From Microbacterium hydrocarbonoxydans (GTDB lineage: Bacteria; Actinomycetota; Actinomycetes; Actinomycetales; Microbacteriaceae): DNA of 64,000 bases. Each line of letters begins with the position of its first letter. Position 1 is the stretch's first letter. The stretch is from assembly GCF_011752045.1 (NCBI RefSeq), contig NZ_JAAKXW010000003.1, positions 530,610 to 594,609 on the forward strand. The letters run 5' to 3'. Of this stretch, positions 48,049 to 56,385 are shown piece after piece. The notes beneath the pieces are model-generated. The model was not told the origin of the DNA. It saw only the letters and a list, made by a program, of their open reading frames with translations, and made no database searches. Made by a program: the position numbers and the translations under genes.

Positions 48049-49013
48049 CGGTTCGCCTCGTCGGAGTCCCAGGTCAGTGCGGCGCCCTCGGAGATCGGCA
48101 GCGCCTCCAGGCACGGGTCCGCGCACAGCGCGGCGATGAGCTCCGGGGAGCCCGCGACGATCGTGGAGTCGAAGTCGATCTCACTGACCATGACCCACGC
48201 GCGGTCGGCGGGCCAGAGGATGCTGGGGCTGTGGGCGCTCGGCGGGAAGCCGTGCTCCTCGGCAGGACGGTCGCGCCAGGGCGCGCGCAGAACCCAGCCG
48301 GGGTCTGCGAAGTCCGTCGCGGATGCGGAGAACAGCACGTACCCTCGGCCGGGGAGCTCCAGGCGGGGCGCCTCGGAGATCTCCCGCGACAGGATGCCCT
48401 CCTGCCAGGTGGGCTTGCGGAAGACGTTGTTGAAGGAGTCTCGGAAGCTGCGCCCGAGGACCCTTTCGTGCGCCGGTTCGTCGGAGAACGTGAGGAACGC
48501 ACGCGACGGCTCGTGGCCGAGATGCCCCAGCAGGTCGCCCCAGCCCTCCCACAGCGCGGCGGCGCCCGCATCCGGCGTGGTGGTGTGCGCCGCCAGGTGG
48601 CCGGCGACGACGGCGAGGGCTTCGGGGGCGAGCCGCCCCTCCTCCGGCGCCGTGAACTCGCGTCCGTCCGGCGAGACTCGCTGATGCCAGTCGGATCCCT
48701 CCGGCGTGCGCACGATCCGCTGCCACTGGGCGAGCGGATGCCGCACGCTCCCGAACGCGGCCGCCGCCTCCGCCCAGGTCGCCGGCTCGTCGCGTAGGAG
48801 CCCGAACAGGCGCTCGCGCTCGCCGTCCGGCATCCGCTCCCACTCCTCGCCCGTCGGCACCGGGCGATCGGGCAGCGAGCGGACCGCCGCCGGATGCAGG
48901 ACCCGCGCGTAGGCGGCGTAGCCGCGTGGAACCACGACGTGCATCGAGTCCCATTCGTCATCGAGCCGCTCTCGCAACCATGCCCCCGCCGAGGGATCGG
49001 CAATCCACTCCAT
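48045..49013 (-). CDS. hypothetical protein
   Basis: 322-residue soluble protein, Trp- and Arg-rich, acidic overall. The N-terminus is MEWIADPSAGAWLRERLDDEWDSMHVVVPRGY. The C-terminal half contains FVLF- and SEIDFDST-like strand segments. TACCGT lies seven bases before the ATG on the minus strand, a leaderless arrangement. It overlaps the membrane-protein gene downstream, so the two form an operon. No family is recognised. Confidence 0.78.
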   Translation of the reverse strand: MEWIADPSAGAWLRERLDDEWDSMHVVVPRGYAAYARVLHPAAVRSLPDRPVPTGEEWERMPDGERERLFGLLRDEPATWAEAAAAFGSVRHPLAQWQRIVRTPEGSDWHQRVSPDGREFTAPEEGRLAPEALAVVAGHLAAHTTTPDAGAAALWEGWGDLLGHLGHEPSRAFLTFSDEPAHERVLGRSFRDSFNNVFRKPTWQEGILSREISEAPRLELPGRGYVLFSASATDFADPGWVLRAPWRDRPAEEHGFPPSAHSPSILWPADRAWVMVSEIDFDSTIVAGSPELIAALCADPCLEALPISEGAALTWDSDEANR

Positions 49014-49083
49014 GCGACCCACGGTACCCCGCGTTACGGTGGGAGCCGCGTCGGCAGCGCGCCGCCGCGGAAACGGAGAGCCG

Positions 49084-49653
49084 ATGTTCGAGCCCGCGTA
49101 CCCGCTCCGCACCGAGAGACTGCTGCTGCGTCCGCTCACGCGCGAGGACGCCGTGCCGATGCTCGGGTACAAGTCGGATGCCGAGTCGGTGCGGTACGTG
49201 CCCTACGGGCCGCTCACCCTGGCCGAGATCGAGGAGCGGATCGCGACCCGCTGGGCGGGCACCCGCTTCGAGAAGGAGGGAGACGGCATCTGCCTCGGCA
49301 TCGAGGAGCGGGAGACGGGCCGCCTGGTCGGCGACGTCGTGCTGATGTGGCGCAGCGAGAACGACCGCGAGGGCGAGGTCGGCTACATCCTCGATCCGGC
49401 CTTCTCCGGCCGCGGCTACGCCACGGAGGCGGTCGCCGCGCTCCTGGACCTCGGCTTCGACGGATGGGGCCTGCACCGGATCATCGCCCGCGTCGACGAG
49501 CGGAACACGGCATCGGCCGGAGTGGTCGAGCGGCTGGGCTTCCGCCGGGAGGCGCGCCTCGTGGAGAGCTCCTGGTTCAAGGGCGAGTGGACGACGCTGC
49601 TGATCTTCGCCCAGCTCGAGGGCGAGCGGCGGCGGCTGCGGGATCGTCCATAA
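49084..49653 (+). CDS. GNAT-family N-acetyltransferase (RimJ/RimL type)
   Basis: 189-residue acetyltransferase. It has the RimJ-like opening LRTERLLLRPLTREDAVPML, the acetyl-CoA loop region EVGYILDPAFSGRGYATEAVAALLDLGFDG, and the late NTASAGVVERLGFRREARL. It transfers acetyl from acetyl-CoA to an unknown amine. The ATG at 49084 has ACGGAGAG upstream; the promoter is divergent from the minus-strand gene at 49013. Confidence 0.9.
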   Translation: MFEPAYPLRTERLLLRPLTREDAVPMLGYKSDAESVRYVPYGPLTLAEIEERIATRWAGTRFEKEGDGICLGIEERETGRLVGDVVLMWRSENDREGEVGYILDPAFSGRGYATEAVAALLDLGFDGWGLHRIIARVDERNTASAGVVERLGFRREARLVESSWFKGEWTTLLIFAQLEGERRRLRDRP

Positions 49654-49660
49654 TCGAGGG

Positions 49661-50020
49661 GTGAGCGCCACAGCAACCATCCCCTCCCTCGACGGCCGCC
49701 GGTTCCGGATGGTGTCGTCGACGACCTCGGCGGTCGATCCCGAGGCGCCGAGCGAGTTCACGTACTGGGAGCGCGACGGCGCGATCTGGGGCGACTACCA
49801 CGGCGACACCGTCACGTTCGGGCGCTTCGTCGGCACGCGCACGGGCGACTCCATCTGGGTGTCCTTCGTGCACGTCCTCGTCGCCGACGGCACGGTCGTG
49901 ATCGGCGAGGGCGAGAGCGAGCTGGAGCTCACCGACGACGGGCTCATCCGCCTCGTCGAGCACTACGAGATGCACGGGGCCCCGCAGCTCAGCGTGTGCG
50001 AGGAGATCCCCGCGCGCTGA
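49661..50020 (+). CDS. small hypothetical protein
   Basis: 119-residue protein, strand-rich, with LDGRRFRMVSSTTSAVDPEAPSEFTYWERDGAIWGDYHGDTV. The GTG start lies seven bases after the acetyltransferase stop. CATAAT (49649-49654) lies six bases before the GTG, a possible leaderless promoter. No family is recognised. Confidence 0.75.
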   Translation: MSATATIPSLDGRRFRMVSSTTSAVDPEAPSEFTYWERDGAIWGDYHGDTVTFGRFVGTRTGDSIWVSFVHVLVADGTVVIGEGESELELTDDGLIRLVEHYEMHGAPQLSVCEEIPAR

Positions 50021-50034
50021 GTCCGCAGCGGAGC

Positions 50035-50622
50035 TCAGCGCGGAGGCAGGGCGTCCCGGCCGGGCGACGCCGGGGTCCATCGCGTCATGCCGAGGGGGAT
50101 CTCGACCTCGCGTTCCGGCAGGTCCGACGGCAGCAGGTACGGCCGGCGGACCACCTCGTCGAGCACGACGACGCTGACCACGGTGCGGACCTCCGGGAGC
50201 TGGGCGATCACGCCGGTGGAGAACTCGTGCACACCGCTGACGTCGACGGCGCGGATGAGGAGCATGGCGTCGTGCTCGCCGGTGGTGATCGCGCACCACT
50301 CGACGTCCGGCATCTCGACGATCCGCTCCCGGAACGAGGCCCAGGCCTGCGGGAACACCGTGACGAACACGAGGGCGCCGATGGACAGCCCTGCCTTGGC
50401 CGGATCCACCCGCGCGCTGAACCCCGCGATGACGCCGTCGTGCACGAGCGACTCCACCCGCGTGTAGGCGTTCGCGCGCGAGATGCCCACTCTGTGGGCG
50501 AGGGCCGCGATCGACACGCGGCCGTTGTCGCGCAGCACGTCGAGGATTCTGTACGACACATCGTCGAGCGGCATGGCACTTCGTCCAGATTGCTTCGGGA
50601 CTTCGGTGTCTCTGCTGGACAT
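50035..50622 (-). CDS. Lrp/AsnC-family transcriptional regulator
   Basis: 195-residue Lrp-type regulator. The helix-turn-helix is DVSYRILDVLRDNGRVSIAALAHRVGISRANAYTRVESL. The C-terminal RAM domain contains VTVFPQAWASFRERIVEMPDVEWCAITTGEHDAMLLIRA. The ATG at 50622 is chosen because AGGAG is well spaced; starts at 50649 and 50574 are possible. It is divergent from the peptide ABC operon and probably regulates it in response to an amino acid or peptide product. Confidence 0.9.
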   Translation of the reverse strand: MSSRDTEVPKQSGRSAMPLDDVSYRILDVLRDNGRVSIAALAHRVGISRANAYTRVESLVHDGVIAGFSARVDPAKAGLSIGALVFVTVFPQAWASFRERIVEMPDVEWCAITTGEHDAMLLIRAVDVSGVHEFSTGVIAQLPEVRTVVSVVVLDEVVRRPYLLPSDLPEREVEIPLGMTRWTPASPGRDALPPR

Positions 50623-50662
50623 ATTGCTCCTGAACTCGGGGGCTGACATCAGATCCTGTCAG

Positions 50663-50699
50663 CGTTACGCATTCTTGATAGACGGATCGTCGCATAACG
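50663..50699. promoter_or_regulatory. candidate Lrp operator in the divergent promoter region
   Basis: CGTTACGC (50663-50670) and GCATAACG (50692-50699) form an inverted pair with one mismatch around 21 bases, between the Lrp gene and the ABC transporter operon. Confidence 0.4.
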
Positions 50700-50771
50700 T
50701 GGGAATCTGATCCCGGTCGTCCACAACGGTGTCGACCTACCCGAATGTACTCCTCGCCCTTGGAGGTCACC

Positions 50772-52358
50772 ATGGTGTCGCCCCGCAGCACATCGTTCAT
50801 CGCCCTGGGAGCGGTCGCGCTCCTGGCTCTCGCCGGATGCTCCGGAGGCAACTCCGCGAACGACGGCGGCGGCTCGAACGGCGGCGACTCGCTCGTCATC
50901 GACACGGCCTTCTCCATCGAGACCGGCGACCCGGGCCACACCTACGACCCGACCGGCAACATGATCGCGAAGGCCCTCTACGAGACCCTCGTCGACTTCG
51001 AGGGCTCCGACGTCTCCACCCCGGTGCCCGGCCTCGCCTCCTGGGAGCAGAACGACGCCGCCACCGAGTTCACCTTCACGCTCGAGGGCGACCGCGTCTT
51101 CTCCGACGGCTCGCCGATCGAGGCCAAGGACGTCGTCTTCACCCTGCAGCGCATCCAGGGCATGACCGACGCCAAGCCGAACTTCCTCCTCGGCGGCCTG
51201 ACGGTCAGCGAGGTCGACGAGAAGACGATCTCGATCACCTCCGAGACCCCGCTGCTCCAGCTCCCGGCGATCCTCGCCAACCCCGCGCTCGGCATCGTGA
51301 ACTCCGATGTGGTCATCGAGAACGGCGGCACCGTCGACGGCGCGGACAGCGCGCAGAAGTACCTCGACGGGGCGTCGGCGGGCTCCGGGCCCTACGTGCT
51401 CGACAGCCTCGACCTCACCTCGCAGGTCGTGCTGACCAAGAACGAGGAGTACAACGGCGATGAGGAGGCCGGCTACGACCGCGTGGTCGTGCGCAACGTC
51501 TCCGAGAGCGCCACGCAGCTCGCGAACCTCAAGGGCGGCGACTCGATGGTCGCGATGGACCTCAACGGCGACCAGGTCGCCGGCCTCGGCGACGGCCTCC
51601 AGGTGGAGTCGGTCCCGTCCGGGCAGACCATCTTCCTGCTGCTGAACCAGTCCGAGGCGGTCGCGGGCGAGCTCGCGAACGTGAAGATCGCCGAGGCGAT
51701 CCGCTACGCGCTCGACTACGACGCTCTGCTCGAGCTGGCCGGCGCCGGCGCGGTGCAGGCCACCGGCGTCATCCCGCCCGGATTCGAGGGCGCGCTGGAG
51801 GGCGGCGTCGAGCAGGACCTCGACAAGGCCGAGGCCGCGCTCGCCGAGGCGGGCTACGCGGGTCAGACCCTGACGCTGCAGTTCCCGAACGACTACCCGG
51901 TCGGCGGCGTCGAGTTCACCCCGCTCGCCGAGCGCATCCAGGCGCAGCTGGCGGATGCCGGCATCACGGTCGAGCTCGCACCGCAGCCGTTCGCCACGGA
52001 GCTGGACGCCTACGTCAACGGCACCGAGGGCTTCGGCCTCTGGTTCTGGGGCCCCGACTACGCCGACTCGGCGAACTTCCTGCCCTTCGGCCCCGGCCTG
52101 AAGGTCGGCCTGCGCGCCGGCTGGACCGCCGAGGCGAACCCGGAGATCGCGGGCATCGCGGCCGGCGCCGCCAGCGCTTCGGATGCCGGCACCCGCAGCG
52201 AGGCGTTCACCGCCTTCGCGGAGGCCATGCAGGAAGAGGGCCCGTTCGTGCCGCTGATCGTCCCCGGACGCAACATCGCCACGGCGGATGCCGTCACCGG
52301 CGCCGTGTACAACTCGGTGTGGGAGATGGACATCGCCGAGATCAACCCCGCCGGCTGA
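50772..52358 (+). CDS. ABC transporter substrate-binding lipoprotein (peptide type)
   Basis: 528-residue solute-binding protein of the oligopeptide/nickel class. The signal and lipobox LLALAGCSGG place the lipid-anchored cysteine at residue 23. A Gly/Ser/Asn linker follows, then the binding domain with ALYETLVDFEGSDVSTPVPGLASWEQ and FTLEGDRVFSDGSPIEAKDVVFTLQRI. GGAGG precedes the ATG at 50772; the longer frame from 50745 is less likely. It is first in a complete five-gene peptide transport operon. Confidence 0.93.
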   Translation: MVSPRSTSFIALGAVALLALAGCSGGNSANDGGGSNGGDSLVIDTAFSIETGDPGHTYDPTGNMIAKALYETLVDFEGSDVSTPVPGLASWEQNDAATEFTFTLEGDRVFSDGSPIEAKDVVFTLQRIQGMTDAKPNFLLGGLTVSEVDEKTISITSETPLLQLPAILANPALGIVNSDVVIENGGTVDGADSAQKYLDGASAGSGPYVLDSLDLTSQVVLTKNEEYNGDEEAGYDRVVVRNVSESATQLANLKGGDSMVAMDLNGDQVAGLGDGLQVESVPSGQTIFLLLNQSEAVAGELANVKIAEAIRYALDYDALLELAGAGAVQATGVIPPGFEGALEGGVEQDLDKAEAALAEAGYAGQTLTLQFPNDYPVGGVEFTPLAERIQAQLADAGITVELAPQPFATELDAYVNGTEGFGLWFWGPDYADSANFLPFGPGLKVGLRAGWTAEANPEIAGIAAGAASASDAGTRSEAFTAFAEAMQEEGPFVPLIVPGRNIATADAVTGAVYNSVWEMDIAEINPAG

Positions 52359-52371
52359 GAGGCGCGGTCTC

Positions 52372-53433
52372 ATGACGACAGTGGCCGTGCAGCGGCAGGC
52401 GCAACGGCGCCGGTCGCCGCTGGTCGGGTACCTGCTGCGCCGGATCGGCACCTCGCTGCTCCTGCTCGTGGGCGTCACGATCGTGACGTTCGCCCTCACC
52501 AACCTGGTGCCGGGAGACCCGGTCTCCGCGGCACTGGGGGAGGGGGCGTCGCAGAACCCGGCGACGCGGGAGGCCTTCATCAAGGCGCACGGACTCGACC
52601 AGCCGCTCGTCGTGCAGTACTTCATCTACATGGGGAACCTGCTCCGCGGGGACCTCGGCACGTCGCTGGTGACCGGTCGTCCGGTCACCAGCGACCTCGC
52701 CACCGCGGTGCCGGCGACGATCGAGATCGCGATCGGCGCCATCATCGTCAGCCTCGCGGTGAGCACCGTGCTCGGCACCCTCGCTGCGTACCGCCGCGGG
52801 CTCGTGACCGACCAGGTGATCCGCGTGGTCACCCTGGTCGGGCTCAGCGTGCCGACGTTCTGGCTCGCGCTGGTCAGCTTCTACGTCTTCTTCCTGCAGC
52901 TGCACATCGCCCCCGGCTCCGGACGGATCTCCCCGTCGATCACGCCGCCGCCGCGCGTGACCGGCATGTACACGATCGACTACCTCCTGAACGGAGACGG
53001 CGTCGGCTACTTCGACGCCCTCGCGCATCTCGCCCTGCCGATCCTGGTGCTGTCGCTCGTGACGATCGGCCTGCTCACCCGCTTCATCCGCACCTCGGTG
53101 CTCGAGGTCCTCGGCAGCGACTACGTACGGGCCGCGCGGGCGAAGGGCCTCCCGGCGATGCGCGTGATCCTCGACTACGTGCTCCGCGGCGCCTCCCTCC
53201 CGATCCTCACCGTCGTCGGCGTCGCCTTCGGATCGCTGCTCTCCGGAACGGTGCTCGTCGAGTCCGTGTTCGCCTGGCCGGGCCTGGGCACCTACGCCTA
53301 CAACTCCGCGGCGAACCTCGACCTCACCGGAATCATGGGCGTCGGCCTCGTGGTCGGACTCATCTACCTCCTCATCAACTTCGTCGTCGATCTGCTCTAC
53401 GGCGTCCTGGACCCGAGAGTGAGGATCGCATGA
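52372..53433 (+). CDS. peptide ABC transporter permease (DppB type)
   Basis: 353-residue inner-membrane permease with six helices. It begins with the typical LLRRIGTSLLLLVGVTIVTFALTNLVPGDPV. The EAA-like loop is RTSVLEVLGSDYVRAARAKGLPAMRVILDYVLRGASLPILT. It follows the binding protein by 13 bases and overlaps the next permease by four bases. Confidence 0.93.
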   Translation: MTTVAVQRQAQRRRSPLVGYLLRRIGTSLLLLVGVTIVTFALTNLVPGDPVSAALGEGASQNPATREAFIKAHGLDQPLVVQYFIYMGNLLRGDLGTSLVTGRPVTSDLATAVPATIEIAIGAIIVSLAVSTVLGTLAAYRRGLVTDQVIRVVTLVGLSVPTFWLALVSFYVFFLQLHIAPGSGRISPSITPPPRVTGMYTIDYLLNGDGVGYFDALAHLALPILVLSLVTIGLLTRFIRTSVLEVLGSDYVRAARAKGLPAMRVILDYVLRGASLPILTVVGVAFGSLLSGTVLVESVFAWPGLGTYAYNSAANLDLTGIMGVGLVVGLIYLLINFVVDLLYGVLDPRVRIA

Positions 53434-54341
53434 GCCGCATCGACTCGGCATCCGGGCCCTGGCGGTTCCGCTTCCGCTGGCCGCGCGCCTGGCGCACGCC
53501 GCTCGGCGTGATCGGCACCCTGATCGCCGCCGCCTGGATCATCGTCGCCTTCACCGCGCAGTGGTGGGTGCCGTTCGAGCCGAACGCGCAGGTCCTGCCG
53601 CGGCTGCAGCCGCCGGGGGTGGACACGCTGCTCGGCACCGACGGCAACGGCCGCGACATCTTCTCCCGGCTGATGACCGGCGCGACCGTGAGCCTGCCGC
53701 TGGCGCTCATGCTCGTGATCGCCGCGATGGTCATCGGCACCGTGATCGGCGCCGTCGCCGGCTACTTCGGCGGCTGGGTCGACGAGACCCTGATGCGCAT
53801 CACCGACCTGTTCATGGCCTTCCCCACGGTCATCCTCGCCATGGTGGTCACGGCGTCGCTCGGCCCCTCGCTGTTCAACGCGGTGATCGCGGCGATCGTG
53901 GTGTCCTGGCCGCAGTACTCCCGCGTCACCAGGAGCATCGTGCTGGGCCTGCGCGGACAGAACTACGTGATCGCCGGTCGCCTGCTCGGGCACTCGCCGC
54001 TGCGCACCCTGTTCGTCGACATCCTGCCGAACATCGCCGGTCCGGTGCTGGTGCTCGCGACGCTCGACATCGGCGCCGCGATCCTCCTGCTCTCCGGCCT
54101 CTCCTTCCTCGGTCTCGGCGCGCAGCCCCCGACGGCGGAGTGGGGCTCGATGATCTCCGCCGCGATCCAGAACTTCGACGCCTGGTGGCTCGGCGTCTTC
54201 CCCGGACTCGCGATCCTCACCGTGGTGCTCGCCTTCAACTTCCTCGGCGACGCGATGCGCGACGTGCTCGACCCGACGGCCGAGATGGCGCACGAGAAGC
54301 AGGCGGAGCATGCCGCCGACGCGAAGGTCGTGACCGCATGA
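53430..54341 (+). CDS. peptide ABC transporter permease (DppC type)
   Basis: 303-residue second permease. The extracytoplasmic start LLGTDGNGRDIFSRLMTGATVSLPLALMLVIAAMVIG is diagnostic. The coupling loop is RSIVLGLRGQNYVIAGRLLGHSPLRTLFVDILPNIAGPVLV. It overlaps the genes on both sides (ATGA), indicating tight translational coupling. Confidence 0.93.
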   Translation: MSRIDSASGPWRFRFRWPRAWRTPLGVIGTLIAAAWIIVAFTAQWWVPFEPNAQVLPRLQPPGVDTLLGTDGNGRDIFSRLMTGATVSLPLALMLVIAAMVIGTVIGAVAGYFGGWVDETLMRITDLFMAFPTVILAMVVTASLGPSLFNAVIAAIVVSWPQYSRVTRSIVLGLRGQNYVIAGRLLGHSPLRTLFVDILPNIAGPVLVLATLDIGAAILLLSGLSFLGLGAQPPTAEWGSMISAAIQNFDAWWLGVFPGLAILTVVLAFNFLGDAMRDVLDPTAEMAHEKQAEHAADAKVVTA

Positions 54342-55195
54342 GCGCCGTGCCGAGCCCCCGCAAGACGCTGAGCATCCGCGATCTCACGATCGACATCGGG
54401 CGCCCGCTGGTGCGGGGCATCTCCCTCGACCTCGAGGCCGGTCGCATCCACGGCCTCGCCGGCGAGTCCGGATCGGGCAAGACGCTCACCTCCCTGGCCG
54501 TGCTCGGCCTGCTCCCTCGACAGGCCCGCACCGGCGGATCGATCACGCTCGCGGGGGAGGAGCTCCTCGGCCTGCGCCGGCGCGCGCTCAACCGCGTCCG
54601 CGGGAAGCGCATCGCCATGGTGTTCCAGGATCCGTCCTCGTCGCTGCATCCGCAGCTGCCCGTGGGGCGCCAGCTCACCGACCACATGCGCGTGCACCTG
54701 GGCCTCCGCGGCGAGGCCGCGAAGGCCCGTGCGATCGACCTGCTGCAGACGGTGCAGGTGCCGAACCCGGCCGAGGCGCTGAAGCGCTACCCGCACCAGT
54801 TCTCCGGAGGCCAGCGCCAGCGCATCGCGATCGCGTGCGCGCTGGCGTGCGACCCTGAGGTGCTGCTCGCTGACGAGCCGACCACCGCCCTCGACGTGAC
54901 CGTGCAGGCCGGCATCCTGCGCCTGCTCCGCGACCTCGCCACCGAGCGGAGCCTCGCGGTGCTGCTGGTCACGCACGACCTCGGGGTGATGAGCGCGATC
55001 GCCGACGAGGTGGCCGTGATGAAGAACGGGGAGATCGTCGAGCGGGCCGACCGCCGGACGCTCTTCCTCTCCCCGCAGCACGAGTACACCCGCACGCTGC
55101 TCGCCGCCCTGCCCGGCTCGCGGATCGAGGAGCCGCCGGCGGCGTCCGGAGCGGACGCCGACGCGGATGCCGTCGCCGAGGAGGACGCCGAATGA
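54338..55195 (+). CDS. peptide ABC transporter ATPase (DppD type)
   Basis: 285-residue ATPase. Walker A is GLAGESGSGKTLTSLAVLG. The signature is HQFSGGQRQRIAIACALACDPEVLLADEPTTALDVT. The H-loop is VTHDLGV. It ends in an Ala/Asp-rich tail. It powers uptake together with the partner ATPase that follows with a four-base overlap. Confidence 0.93.
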   Translation: MSAVPSPRKTLSIRDLTIDIGRPLVRGISLDLEAGRIHGLAGESGSGKTLTSLAVLGLLPRQARTGGSITLAGEELLGLRRRALNRVRGKRIAMVFQDPSSSLHPQLPVGRQLTDHMRVHLGLRGEAAKARAIDLLQTVQVPNPAEALKRYPHQFSGGQRQRIAIACALACDPEVLLADEPTTALDVTVQAGILRLLRDLATERSLAVLLVTHDLGVMSAIADEVAVMKNGEIVERADRRTLFLSPQHEYTRTLLAALPGSRIEEPPAASGADADADAVAEEDAE

Positions 55196-56031
55196 GTGAG
55201 ACCGCCGTCCTCGACGCGCAGGACGTCGTCGTGCGCTACCCGGGCAACCCGCCGGTCGTCGCCGTGAACGGCGTCTCCCTGACGGTGGCGCCGGGGGAGA
55301 CCGTCGCGCTGGTGGGGGAGTCGGGCAGCGGCAAATCCAGCCTCGCCAGGGCCGTCGTCGGCATCGAGAAGGTCGCCGCGGGCAGCGTCCGCTTCCGCGA
55401 CGCGCCCGTCACGCCGCTCGGCATCCGCCGCCGCGCCGTCGCGCTCACCGGCATCCAGATGGTGTTCCAGGATCCTTCCACATCGCTGAACCCCCGTCGC
55501 CGCGTGGGCGACCAGATCGCCGACGGCATCGCCACCGCCCGTGCCCGCGGTGCCGAGGGATCGCGCGTGGAGGAGTGGCTGCACCGCGTCGGCCTGCCGG
55601 CGACAGTCGCCACGAGGTTCCCGCACCAGTTCTCGGGCGGGCAGAAGCAGCGCATCGCGATCGCCCGCGCGCTCGCCGCGCGCCCGTCGCTGCTGGTCGC
55701 CGACGAGCCGATCTCGGCCCTGGACGCCTCGACGCAGACCAGCGTCGCCGCGCTCATGCGCGATCTCGTCGCCGAGTCCGGCGCGGGGATGCTCTTCATC
55801 TCGCACGACCTCGCCGTCGTCCGCCGCATCGCCGACCGCACCTTCGTGATGTACTCCGGCCGGGTGCTGGAGGCGGGGGCGACCGAGCGCGTGTGGTCGG
55901 CGCCGCAGCATCCGTACACCCAGGCCCTGCTCGCGGCGATCCCCGAGCCCGACGGCGCCGGCCGGATCCCGGTCGCGCCGACGACGGAGGAGCGGATCCT
56001 CTGGTCGGAGATCCCGCCCGTCGTCGACTGA
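55192..56031 (+). CDS. peptide ABC transporter ATPase (DppF type)
   Basis: 279-residue ATPase. Walker A is ALVGESGSGKSSLARAVVG. MVFQDPSTSLNPRRRVGDQIADG is typical of DppF. The signature is HQFSGGQKQRIAIARALAARPSLLVADEPISALDAS. It is the last gene of the operon, followed ten bases later by a strong terminator. Confidence 0.93.
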   Translation: MSETAVLDAQDVVVRYPGNPPVVAVNGVSLTVAPGETVALVGESGSGKSSLARAVVGIEKVAAGSVRFRDAPVTPLGIRRRAVALTGIQMVFQDPSTSLNPRRRVGDQIADGIATARARGAEGSRVEEWLHRVGLPATVATRFPHQFSGGQKQRIAIARALAARPSLLVADEPISALDASTQTSVAALMRDLVAESGAGMLFISHDLAVVRRIADRTFVMYSGRVLEAGATERVWSAPQHPYTQALLAAIPEPDGAGRIPVAPTTEERILWSEIPPVVD

Positions 56032-56041
56032 GCCGATGCGA

Positions 56042-56076
56042 GAAGACCCCCTGCAGCGTTGCTGCAGGGGGTCTTC
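56042..56076. terminator. strong terminator shared by the peptide ABC operon and the small-peptide gene
   Basis: A perfect 16-bp stem (56042-56057 with 56061-56076) and three-base loop GTT. It sits between the plus-strand ABC operon and the minus-strand small ORF at 56095, so it can stop transcription in both directions. Confidence 0.88.
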
Positions 56077-56094
56077 GTGTGCCGGTGGGCGAGC

Positions 56095-56169
56095 TCAGCC
56101 GCCGATGCCGCCGAGCAGGCCGAGGATCGTCTGGAGGAGCGAGGTGATGAGGCCGAGGACAGCGTCCAT
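56095..56169 (-). CDS. tiny hydrophobic peptide, 24 residues
   Basis: Short frame starting MDAVLGLITS and ending GLLGGIGG, with a TAA-free run to TGA at 56095. It has one acidic residue, no basic residue and a run of Leu, Ile and Gly that could form a membrane helix or a self-assembling amphipathic helix. AGAAGGA lies about eight bases before the ATG, on the minus strand. A six-bp hairpin (GAGAGC...GCTCTC, 56188-56206) lies just upstream, and a dedicated terminator follows. These signals suggest a discrete small transcript. It could be a modulin-like secreted peptide, a leaderless bacteriocin or a type I toxin; none can be assigned. Confidence 0.55.
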   Translation of the reverse strand: MDAVLGLITSLLQTILGLLGGIGG

Positions 56170-56385
56170 TTTTCATTCCTTCTTTCTGAGAGCTGGGAAT
56201 GCTCTCGTGGGGACCGCGCCCAGGTGAGCGCACCTCTTACTCTGGGCACCGGTATATCGGAATACAAGTCTTAATCTTCGGGATCCCGCTCGCTATAGTT
56301 CGCGCCGCGCCGGCGCCCGGATGCACGGGCGCCGGATGCACGAAGGGCCGGAGCATCCGCCCCGGCCCTCCGCGTCGGCTCCCGA

